This document shows positions 6,828 through 12,910 of a stretch of DNA of 18,673 bases, piece after piece. The translations under genes were made by a program, and so were the position numbers. This DNA comes from CAZDYP01 sp964509505. GTDB taxonomy: Bacteria > Chloroflexota > Anaerolineae > JACRMK01. Below the pieces are notes generated by a model. That model was not told the origin of the DNA, did no database searches, and worked only from the letters and a program-made list of their open reading frames with translations. Positions within the stretch are counted from its first letter, which is position 1; the number at the start of each line of letters is the position of its first letter. Location: NCBI GenBank assembly GCA_964509505.1, contig CAZDYP010000100.1:1-18673 (forward strand). The letters are read 5' to 3'.

Positions 6828-6857
6828 ATTATAACACCGCCCGATTAAGTGATGCAA
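6828..6857 (-). promoter_or_regulatory. Promoter of the STAS-lipoprotein unit
   Basis: Read on the minus strand, TTGCAT (6857-6852), an 18-bp spacer and a perfect TATAAT (6833-6828) lie about 90 bases upstream of the STAS start codon. The unit diverges from the M23 peptidase gene. Confidence 0.7.
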
Positions 6858-6948
6858 CTGAATAGAAATATGGCATCAGCTGGTCTCCACCATCTATGGT
6901 AAAATCGTATCATATTTCACGCACGCTTCGCGCTTACCGAGAGGATTT

Positions 6949-7995
6949 ATGTTGCGTCGCATCTTGATTCCTGCCAGTTTAATCGTGGGCTTGTTGGCAA
7001 CGCTCTCAATCGTAACCATCCTCATCGCGCGTTCGCCTATCACGAGTCTGTTTGCGCCCACATCCACACCCACGCGCACCATCACACCCACCCCGCCGCC
7101 GACCTTGACGCCGACTATCACCCTTACGCCGTCGCGCACGCCCACCCCGTCACGCACGCCGACACCCACGCCCACAGCCACGCCCACAGCCACGCCGACG
7201 CCCGAAAAGCCTAGCATCAACGTCGAACTCTCCTCTACTAAAGTTGGGCAAGGTCGCCCCGTGTTTGTCAAAGTTATCAGCAACAAACCCGTCACGCTGA
7301 CCGCCACGTTGGAAGGGCGCACCATTCGCTTGTATGCCAACAACCAAGCGTATTGGGGTGTCTTTGGTGTTGCGCGCACGGCGCCGCTCGGCGCGCGCGC
7401 CATCGGCATCAGCGCGCGTGATGCGCTGGGCGTAACGATCACAGGCAACGCCGCCTTCGAGGTGGTCACCACACCCTTCGCTACGTTCCGACTGGACTTC
7501 GCGCCCACCGCTTTTAACCCGACAGATTTCGTCAAGGAGCGCGAATTTCTCGCGCCTATTTGGAACACCATTTCCGCCGCGCAATTGTGGAATGGCTTGT
7601 TCGTGCGCCCCATCAAAACCGACGTCACCTCCGCCTTCGGTGAAATTCGTATCTGGAAAGACGGCAGCCGTGATTCACACGAGGGAGTGGACTTCAATGG
7701 CAAAGTTGGCGACATTGTCGTTGCCGGCAACGATGGTATGGTCGTAGTCGCGCAACCACTCGTCGTGCGCGGCAACGTCGTTATCATTGATCATGGACTC
7801 GGCATCTACACGGGCTATTATCACCTTTCGGAGATTTTGGTGAAAAAAGGTGATGCTGTGCAGAGGGGACAAATCATCGGCAAACTCGGCAGCACGGGGC
7901 GCGTGACGGGCCCTCATTTGCACTGGGATATGGTCGTGAATGGCGTCAACGTGGATGCGTTGGATTGGACGGAGAAGGAGTACAGCGCGAAGTGA
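6949..7995 (+). CDS. Membrane-anchored M23 family peptidase (LytM domain)
   Basis: Predicted cell-envelope metallopeptidase of 348 residues acting on peptidoglycan cross-bridges, or a degenerate regulator of that fold. It begins with a signal anchor (LIPASLIVGLLATLSIVTIL, about residues 6-25). A Thr/Pro linker follows (about 36-85), then a beta-rich segment starting SINVELSSTKVGQGRPVFVK. The C-terminal M23 domain carries H244 and D248 in SHEGVDF and the H323-L-H325 motif in GPHLHWD. These are the zinc ligands and catalytic histidine of the family, so it looks active. GAGAGGA lies just before the ATG. The gene is divergent from the STAS unit. A large hairpin with a T-run follows its stop. Confidence 0.9.
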   Translation: MLRRILIPASLIVGLLATLSIVTILIARSPITSLFAPTSTPTRTITPTPPPTLTPTITLTPSRTPTPSRTPTPTPTATPTATPTPEKPSINVELSSTKVGQGRPVFVKVISNKPVTLTATLEGRTIRLYANNQAYWGVFGVARTAPLGARAIGISARDALGVTITGNAAFEVVTTPFATFRLDFAPTAFNPTDFVKEREFLAPIWNTISAAQLWNGLFVRPIKTDVTSAFGEIRIWKDGSRDSHEGVDFNGKVGDIVVAGNDGMVVVAQPLVVRGNVVIIDHGLGIYTGYYHLSEILVKKGDAVQRGQIIGKLGSTGRVTGPHLHWDMVVNGVNVDALDWTEKEYSAK

Positions 7996-8012
7996 GCAGT
8001 GTGCAGTTAGAT

Positions 8013-8095
8013 ATTACGCCGTTGCACCGCGAAGAAATTTTTTCTTTGCGTTCTTCGCATCTTCGCGGTGAACAGATGTCAACGGTGTAATTTTT
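8013..8095. repeat. Large interrupted palindrome, possible terminator of the M23 gene
   Basis: ATTACGCCGTTG then CACCGCGAAGA (8013-8035) are answered by TCTTCGCGGTG (8060-8070) and CAACGGTGTAAT (8080-8091), giving two stems separated by a one-sided 9-nt bulge. Five Ts (8091-8095) follow. The loop contains an 8-9 nt periodic series (CTTTGCGTT, CTTCGCAT, CTTCGCGG). It starts 18 bases after the M23 stop. Confidence 0.7.
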
Positions 8096-8129
8096 ATCAG
8101 CGTTCAGTGAACAGTGTCGAGCCGCGAAA

Positions 8130-8480
8130 ATGATGAACACAGCCTCACAACTACCGTGGGAACAACCACAATGGTTCGTAGCGATTAGCGCATGGATTCA
8201 TGCGGCATTGGCGCGACAGGGCATACCCGTAACGGGTGCGATTGAGCAACCACAGGCGCGCCCATGGTCAACCGTGTTGCGTGCGCCGACGAGCGAAGGC
8301 TATGTTTATGGCAATGCTTGTGCGCCGCTCCTCGCGCACGAACCCGCGCTTACGCAAGCATTGTCGCATTGGCAATCCGCCGTGACGCCCGCGGTGTTAG
8401 CGACGGCAGCGCCGCGCGCGCAACCCGCCGAAGCTGTTACAGGCTGGTTACAGGAGTTCCTTCATGCCGACCATGGCTGA
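8130..8480 (+). pseudogene. Truncated aminoglycoside-phosphotransferase-like ORF
   Basis: A 116-residue ORF. Its first 85 or so residues (WFVAISAWIHAALARQG, RPWSTVLRAPTSEGYVY, LAHEPALTQALSHW) resemble the N-terminal lobe of APH-like phosphotransferases, where this segment precedes the kinase core. The catalytic core (HxD and metal-binding Asp motifs) is missing. After TPAVLATAAPRAQPAEA the protein jumps to a short tail, VTGWLQEFLHADHG. It looks like an in-frame internal deletion of a protein normally about 300 residues long. Two adjacent ATGs (8130, 8133) are possible and neither has a clear ribosome site. Its end overlaps aat by 17 bases, so its translation could still couple to aat. Family assignment is from memory of similar sequences. 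Confidence 0.5.
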
Positions 8481-9141
8481 GTTCCCATTCTATTATGGTT
8501 TGCCGCTCGTCACCACCGCCGCCGATTTCCCCGACCCCCTTTCTGCGCCCAAAGATTCGCCGCTTGCCTTTGGCTATATGCTCACCGCAGACTTGATGTT
8601 GAGCGCGTATCGCAAAGGCATCTTCGCGTGGTCAGCGGATCCCGTTTCGTGGTGGTCGCCCGACCCGCGCGGCATTCTGGAGCTCGATGGCTTGCATGTG
8701 TCACAGCGGCTGGCGCGCAAAATTCGGCAAGCGCCGTTTCGTGTCACGTTGAATCAAGCCTTTGTCGGTGTGCTAGAAGGGTGCGCCTTGCCGCGTTACA
8801 CGGAAGCAGAGACATGGCTCACGGCGGAGTTTATGGAATGTTACATCGAGCTGTTTCGACGCGGTTATGCGCACAGCGTCGAGTGTTGGCAAGGCGATGC
8901 GCTCGTCGGCGGTGTGTTCGGCGTGGCGCTGGAGCGCTTCTTCTCTGCCGAGTCTATGTTCCATCGCGTGACTGATGCCTCGAAAATTGCGCTGTTCTAT
9001 TTAGTCGAATGGTTGAAACAAAACCACTACGCGCTGGTGGATATCCAAGTGCTGACGCCGCACACGGAATCGTTGGGAGGGGTGTGGATTGCGCGTGAGG
9101 AGTATGTGCGGAGGTTGAGGGAAGCGCTAGCGCAGGATTAA
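8464..9141 (+). CDS. aat: Leucyl/phenylalanyl-tRNA--protein transferase
   Basis: Transfers Leu or Phe from aminoacyl-tRNA to N-terminal Arg/Lys of proteins, creating N-degrons for ClpS/ClpAP. All hallmark blocks appear in order in 225 residues: AYRKGIFAW, WWSPDPRGIL, LHVSQRLARKIR, FRVTLNQAF, AHSVECWQ, LVGGVFGVAL, SAESMFHR, DASKIAL, VDIQVLTPHTESLGG and a final REEYVRRLREAL. AGGAG (8452-8456) sits 7 bases before the ATG at 8464, inside the preceding ORF, so that start is preferred over the ATG at 8473. An intrinsic terminator lies about 110 bases downstream. The tRNA-Phe gene 3 kb away is probably coincidental. Confidence 0.95.
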   Translation: MPTMAEFPFYYGLPLVTTAADFPDPLSAPKDSPLAFGYMLTADLMLSAYRKGIFAWSADPVSWWSPDPRGILELDGLHVSQRLARKIRQAPFRVTLNQAFVGVLEGCALPRYTEAETWLTAEFMECYIELFRRGYAHSVECWQGDALVGGVFGVALERFFSAESMFHRVTDASKIALFYLVEWLKQNHYALVDIQVLTPHTESLGGVWIAREEYVRRLREALAQD

Positions 9142-9156
9142 CAAACCTTGTCGGCT

Positions 9157-9249
9157 ATGAAAACGCGATGGGCGCAGCGACGCAATGGGACAACGCGAAA
9201 GCACAAACGCTCACCCAGCCAGCGGATGACGCCCAAACACCAACCATAA
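9157..9249 (+). CDS. Possible 30-residue very basic peptide
   Basis: An ATG 15 bases after the aat stop opens a 30-codon frame starting MKTRWAQRRNGTTRKHKR. About 40% of residues are Lys, Arg or His. Its TAA (9247-9249) overlaps the first bases of the terminator hairpin, as often seen at true gene ends. No Shine-Dalgarno sequence is visible and I recognise no family. A GC-rich random frame could look the same. Confidence 0.2.
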   Translation: MKTRWAQRRNGTTRKHKRSPSQRMTPKHQP

Positions 9250-9283
9250 GCGCCACAGAGAAAATCTGTGGCGCTTGTCTTTT
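9248..9283 (+). terminator. Intrinsic terminator downstream of aat
   Basis: AAGCGCCACAGA (9248-9259) and TCTGTGGCGCTT (9265-9276) form a perfect 12-bp stem with loop GAAAA, then GTCTTTT. The T-run is on the plus side only, so it serves the aat transcript. Confidence 0.85.
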
Positions 9284-9366
9284 CACGTTTCGTGTCTATC
9301 CCAACCACTCCGTCTCCCTCAGACGCTGCCGCGCCTCAGCACGCGTGGGCGAGCATGGATGTAGAA

Positions 9367-10431
9367 CTAGGGCGGCGTTTGAAAATTACGACGCGCATAC
9401 GCATTGAGCGTTTGCCAGTAGCGTTCGTCGTAGAAGTCAGTCTGTGCGAGGCTGAGTGGATTCGTCTTTTTGGGCGGGAGTAAGTTATAGCGTTGTCGCA
9501 CCTGTTCGTCTATTTGGGATGAAAGCCAGTGCATGATGAGGTTGATTTCGTGACTAAGGTACGTCGCCACTTTTTCGTCTTGCGCGTAAAATTGTTTGAG
9601 CAAGGCTTCGGTTTGTTCAAGGGCGGTGGACGACAACTCGTGCGCGACGGGTTTATATTGACGCGCAGGCGCCGTCAACACATCGGCATAATGGCGATCC
9701 CAAGACTGCGGCGGTGGGGGGGGCGTGTCGCGCGGCGGCGAGAATTGATGCAGCCAATCAATGCCATCGGCAATCAGTCGCTGAGTCGCATCCGAGGTGA
9801 GCGCGCGACCTTTCAGATGTTCCATCAACAAACCTTCGAGCGAGTGTTGCTTATCGCGATAAAGGCTGAGCGGTTCGGACAGCAATTTCACCCAGGGTGT
9901 GCCGATTGGAAAGATGATAGGTCCCGTCATCGTCGCAGCTGCTACCCGCATGCGAATGAGATTCTTGGAAACGAGCGACACGTACGCCGTGAAGAGCATC
10001 GCGCTGCACAATGTCTCCAAATTGAGCGTCGAACCAAATAAGCGCGCAATCAACGAACGTTCGCCGCTCGCGCTCACCTTGAAAAATTTTTGGGCGTTGA
10101 AAAAGATGATGGCGCTGTGCGGCATGGTCGCGGCGCTGATTGGCCCCGTGCCAACGCTCGCCGGTTCGCCCTTCATGGGCGAGGTCGTTGGTTTGACTAG
10201 CGTCACGGCAATAGGATTGATGGGCGCTGTCGTGGGTTTGACCAAAGGCGCGGCGGTCGGCGCAGTGGATTGGGAAGAAGGAAGTAGCGGTGTGGTGGCT
10301 TGACGCTTCAACGCCTCCGTGCCGCCGCGTGACTTGAGAAACCCAATCATGCCCGCGCTGAGTGGTTGCCCACAATGCTCACACTGGGGTTTTGTTTCGT
10401 TTGTTTCTTTACGGCAATGACGACAAATCAT
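9367..10431 (-). CDS. Zinc-ribbon protein of unknown function
   Basis: A 354-residue protein with no recognised enzymatic domain. The N-terminus holds a zinc ribbon: C3, C6, C17 and C20 in MICRHCRKE...QCEHCGQPL. Residues about 40-95 are a low-complexity Pro/Thr/Ala linker in which LVKPTTAP and LVKPTTSP repeat. The remaining 250 residues are mixed helical. A moderately hydrophobic stretch (LETLCSAMLFTAYVSLVS, near 137-154) is followed by MTGPIIFPIGTPWVKLL and a Pro-rich loop (PPRDTPPPPPQSW). There is no clear export signal, so it is probably cytoplasmic or peripheral. It is the last of three minus-strand genes. Its start follows a heptamer palindrome with no visible ribosome site. A different frame continues past its stop (see findings). 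Confidence 0.75.
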   Translation of the reverse strand: MICRHCRKETNETKPQCEHCGQPLSAGMIGFLKSRGGTEALKRQATTPLLPSSQSTAPTAAPLVKPTTAPINPIAVTLVKPTTSPMKGEPASVGTGPISAATMPHSAIIFFNAQKFFKVSASGERSLIARLFGSTLNLETLCSAMLFTAYVSLVSKNLIRMRVAAATMTGPIIFPIGTPWVKLLSEPLSLYRDKQHSLEGLLMEHLKGRALTSDATQRLIADGIDWLHQFSPPRDTPPPPPQSWDRHYADVLTAPARQYKPVAHELSSTALEQTEALLKQFYAQDEKVATYLSHEINLIMHWLSSQIDEQVRQRYNLLPPKKTNPLSLAQTDFYDERYWQTLNAYARRNFQTPP

Positions 10432-10442
10432 AATCGTCTGAG

Positions 10443-10482
10443 TAGTCGCTAGTTGCTAATCGTCCGCGACTAGCAACTAACG
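10443..10482. repeat. Heptamer palindrome between MFS and zinc-ribbon genes
   Basis: Three 7-bp units (TAGTCGC, TAGTTGC, TAATCGT at 10443-10463) are followed by their inverse (CCGCGAC, TAGCAAC, TAACG at 10464-10482). It makes up nearly all of the 45-bp spacer and provides the MFS stop codon (10477-10479 on the minus strand). TAGTTGCTA and TAGCAACTA pair perfectly. Confidence 0.85.
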
Positions 10483-11760
10483 TCCTATGCTAGATGAGGT
10501 GATGGGCGATACGGCAACTGGTTGCGCTTCGTCCTGCGTTGCGGGATGTTCACGAATGGCGAAGCTGGCGAGCGCACCGAGTCCTGCAACGGTGGCGTTC
10601 GCAATGATAGCAAACGTGTAGCTGTGCATCAAATCATAATCCAAGCCTGCTAGGTAAGAGCCAACGGCTGAACCGACAGTCATGAACGTGAAGATGACGC
10701 CAAATAAAAAGCCCGACGATGGGCGCCCCCACCTGTCGGCGGTCACCGCAGCAGACAGTGGCGTCGTCGCCGTCCAGGAGAGCCCAAGAATGACGGCGAA
10801 GAGAAACAACATCGTGGGACTGTTGGGAAACGCCAACAAGACGAGAAAGGATAGCGAACGCAACGTGTAGGTGACGCCGAGTGGGATGCGGCTGCCAATC
10901 CGATCTGACCACTTACCCATTAGCACCGCGCCCAGAATGCTGAACGCACCCGAGAGACCGAGCACTTCGCCCGCGATGGTGTGATCCATAGCGTCGAGCT
11001 GCATGTCGCTGACGTACGCCGCGAAATGCACCGACGCAAAGCTCATGGTGAAACCGCATGAAAAGACACCCATCAACAACTGCCAGAACGTCATGTCACG
11101 CAGCGCTTGCCGCAAGGAGGTTGTTTGCCCATCTATCATGCGCTTGGTCGTTTGCGCGGTGAAGGCGTTTGCGTTTTCGGCAGGCGTGTTGCGAAGTAAG
11201 ACGAGAATGAGCGGCAACATGACGAGCGCCATGAACGTTGCCAACGCGCGATAGGTGAGTTGCCAACCGCCGCTAATCAACAAGTATTGCGCGACAGGCG
11301 AGATGGCCAGCTGTCCAATCGCCACGCCTGAAGTGGCTAACGCCAACGCCGTACCGCGATTGCGCGCATAGAACCACCGATTGACCAATGCACTGGCGGC
11401 GACGGGCGAAGCCAACGCGAAACCGATGGCGCCGAAAAAACCATACAGCACATAAACTTGCCACAATTCGGTAACGTAGCTCATGCTGCCCATGACGCTC
11501 AACGAAACGATGAAACCGCAGGTCAAGGTGGCGCGCGCCCCAACTCGATCAGTTAGCCAACCGCCGATGATTTGAAACGCGCTGACGAGAATCAGACTCA
11601 GGGACACGACTGCCGACAACGCGCTGCGTTCCCATTGAAATTGTTCGGTCAGCGTCTTTAGCACGATGCCAAACGTGAACCGACTGCCCGAGGACATGGC
11701 GAACATGCCCATCAACACGAAGACGATGACCCAACCGTAGAAGATTTTTTTATTTGCCAT
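10477..11760 (-). CDS. MFS transporter, monocarboxylate/oxalate-formate type
   Basis: A 427-residue polytopic inner-membrane protein with twelve predicted helices in two halves. The N-terminus FYGWVIVFVLMGMFAMSSG is typical of the MCT/OFA-like branch of the major facilitator superfamily. GGWLTDRVGARATL (about 66-79) is the conserved loop 2-3 motif, and GKWSDRIGSRIPLG repeats it in the second half (about 285-298). A central cytoplasmic loop (ENANAFTAQTTKRMIDGQTT) separates the halves. The substrate is probably a small carboxylate but cannot be read from sequence. The bases before its ATG are entirely heptamer repeat (GACTAGCGACTAAA), without a Shine-Dalgarno site. Its stop lies in a second heptamer palindrome. 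Confidence 0.92.
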   Translation of the reverse strand: MANKKIFYGWVIVFVLMGMFAMSSGSRFTFGIVLKTLTEQFQWERSALSAVVSLSLILVSAFQIIGGWLTDRVGARATLTCGFIVSLSVMGSMSYVTELWQVYVLYGFFGAIGFALASPVAASALVNRWFYARNRGTALALATSGVAIGQLAISPVAQYLLISGGWQLTYRALATFMALVMLPLILVLLRNTPAENANAFTAQTTKRMIDGQTTSLRQALRDMTFWQLLMGVFSCGFTMSFASVHFAAYVSDMQLDAMDHTIAGEVLGLSGAFSILGAVLMGKWSDRIGSRIPLGVTYTLRSLSFLVLLAFPNSPTMLFLFAVILGLSWTATTPLSAAVTADRWGRPSSGFLFGVIFTFMTVGSAVGSYLAGLDYDLMHSYTFAIIANATVAGLGALASFAIREHPATQDEAQPVAVSPITSSSIGR

Positions 11761-11762
11761 TT

Positions 11763-11857
11763 TAGTCGCTAGTCATTAGTCGTTAGTCGCTGGTCGTTAG
11801 TCGTTAGTCGCTGGTCGTTAGTCGTTAGTCATTAGCGACTAGCGACTAACGACTAAA
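11763..11857. repeat. Heptamer array with terminal inversion
   Basis: Ten contiguous 7-bp units of the form T-A/G-GTC-G/A-C/T (11763-11832) are followed by three inverted units (TAGCGAC twice, TAACGAC; 11833-11853). A 21-bp triple (TAGTCGC, TGGTCGT, TAGTCGT) is duplicated exactly at 11784-11804 and 11805-11825. The array fills the whole space between the MFS start codon and the stop codon of the upstream gene, and supplies that stop. Because 7 is not a multiple of 3, it places stops in all frames of both strands. Confidence 0.9.
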
Positions 11858-12500
11858 CGATGCGATAAAACTCGCGCTGTCCACTTTCGACCATGCCTAA
11901 CAGCTGTCTGCGCCATTCGCTGTATGCGGGCAAGGTATCTATCTGGTGTCGAATTTGCTCCCACTCGGCGAGGCTGGCTACGTCACGTGATGCGACGACA
12001 GTGAACATCGGACCTGTGAGGTCGGTATAGACGGCAATAGGAGGAATGCCGTGTCGTTGCTCGATTTTGTTTTCCTTCAGCAAGTGTTCAACTACTGCGT
12101 CGGCTTTACCATAGCGCGCTTGAAAGACGCTGCGCACGACGACCTTGCCCGGCGCGTTGTCAAAGCTGGGCGGCACGTGCGTGGTGTACAGCTCGCGCGA
12201 ACCTGCTTCGGTGCAAGTGATCATCTGATTGAACCAGACCTTAAACTCGACCGCTTGGTAAATGCGTTCCAGCGCTTCCATCAGCTGCCCAAACAACTTT
12301 ATATGGGTGAACATTTCGGTCACGACGGTGAACATCTCGCCGCTGTGATCTACGAGATAACGGAATTGCGCGCCCTCGCCAAAAAATTCGGGCATTAGCT
12401 CGCGCACCATCACTTCGTTCTTTTTCATCAATGTGATGAGCTCGTCCACTTTGCCATAGCGGGTATGGAACACTTCGCGCGTCAATATCAAATTGCTCAT
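11853..12500 (-). CDS. Tandem-duplicated dimeric alpha/beta-barrel-like protein
   Basis: A 215-residue soluble protein made of two copies of one domain. Copy 1 begins LILTREVFHTRYGKVDELI (about residue 4). Copy 2 begins VVVRSVFQARYGKADAVVE (about residue 120). Each carries GxMFTVV further on (GEMFTVVTE and GPMFTVVAS). The pattern, a strand ending in F.ARYGK followed by a helix, resembles NIPSNAP/ABM-like ferredoxin-fold domains, so the chain could mimic a dimer. No ligand can be assigned. The ATG at 12500 has AAGGAGG 7 bases before it. The frame extends 14 codons upstream to 12542, but that start has no ribosome site. It is the first gene of the minus-strand trio. Its stop codon is contributed by the heptamer array. 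Confidence 0.8.
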   Translation of the reverse strand: MSNLILTREVFHTRYGKVDELITLMKKNEVMVRELMPEFFGEGAQFRYLVDHSGEMFTVVTEMFTHIKLFGQLMEALERIYQAVEFKVWFNQMITCTEAGSRELYTTHVPPSFDNAPGKVVVRSVFQARYGKADAVVEHLLKENKIEQRHGIPPIAVYTDLTGPMFTVVASRDVASLAEWEQIRHQIDTLPAYSEWRRQLLGMVESGQREFYRIV

Positions 12501-12656
12501 GGGAGCCCTCCTTGCGGCGTCTATTGTATCACTGCTACCCAAGAAACGTAAAGACGTTGAACTGGCGATGATTCACACGCTGGTAGTGACGGCTTTAGCC
12601 ATCGAACCGCTTGAGCGACTCATGAACGTTCAAAAAATAATACAGGTCTAGAGCGC
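12501..12656. other. Intergenic stretch without a gene
   Basis: No convincing ORF is present. It holds a small hairpin AACGT/ACGTT (near 12546-12559) and a self-complementary GGCTTTAGCC (near 12589-12598) preceded by GTAGTGAC, which resembles a common dispersed bacterial repeat. The promoter of the minus-strand trio should lie here, but I see no good consensus pair. Confidence 0.5.
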
Positions 12657-12735
12657 GGCGACCACGGACACCCAAACGGACAAACTGACAGCCACGGCTG
12701 CCGTCCGTTAGTCTGGTGGGGTGTCCGTTGTCGCC
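12657..12735. repeat. 79-nt long palindrome
   Basis: GGCGACCACGGACACCC (12657-12673) pairs with GGGTGTCCGTTGTCGCC (12719-12735) over 17 positions with one mismatch. Inside it AACGGAC (12675-12681) pairs with GTCCGTT (12703-12709), and the tip contains CAGCC/GGCTG. No T-run follows. Its size and interrupted arms resemble the palindromes at 8013 and 18396. Confidence 0.75.
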
Positions 12736-12847
12736 GCCGTACCCGAATTAATTTCTTAAAGTTAATAAGTCGCTACTGCGACGATGTGAATCATCACCAG
12801 GCTGCGAACCGTTACAACACAATTTAGCTGCTTGCGCTAAAAGCCGA

Positions 12848-12853
12848 TATAAT
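12848..12853 (+). promoter_or_regulatory. Likely -10 box of the DUF4015 operon
   Basis: A perfect TATAAT (12848-12853) lies 57 bases upstream of the ATG, in a local AT-rich stretch. No good -35 is at the right distance (the best is a TTTAGC near 12823), so the call rests on the -10 and its position. Confidence 0.4.
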
Positions 12854-12863
12854 CGCTGCGTGG

Positions 12864-12895
12864 AGACCCCAAGGGTTCCAAAACCGTGGGGGTCT
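12864..12895 (+). repeat. Leader hairpin before the DUF4015 gene
   Basis: AGACCCC (12864-12870) pairs with GGGGTCT (12889-12895), and an inner GGTT/AACC (12874-12877 with 12882-12885) extends it across a symmetric internal loop. It falls between the predicted -10 box and the start codon, so it would be near the 5' end of the mRNA. The tail is A-rich, not T-rich, which argues against termination. Confidence 0.6.
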
Positions 12896-12910
12896 GTAAA
12901 ATAAAAAGAC

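Noticed and set aside
11763..11857. CRISPR-like array
   Set aside because: Units are contiguous 7-mers without spacers, inverted at one end, and no cas genes are in view.
12501..12542. Upstream start of the duplicated barrel protein at 12542
   Set aside because: No ribosome site; the ATG at 12500 has AAGGAGG 7 bases upstream.
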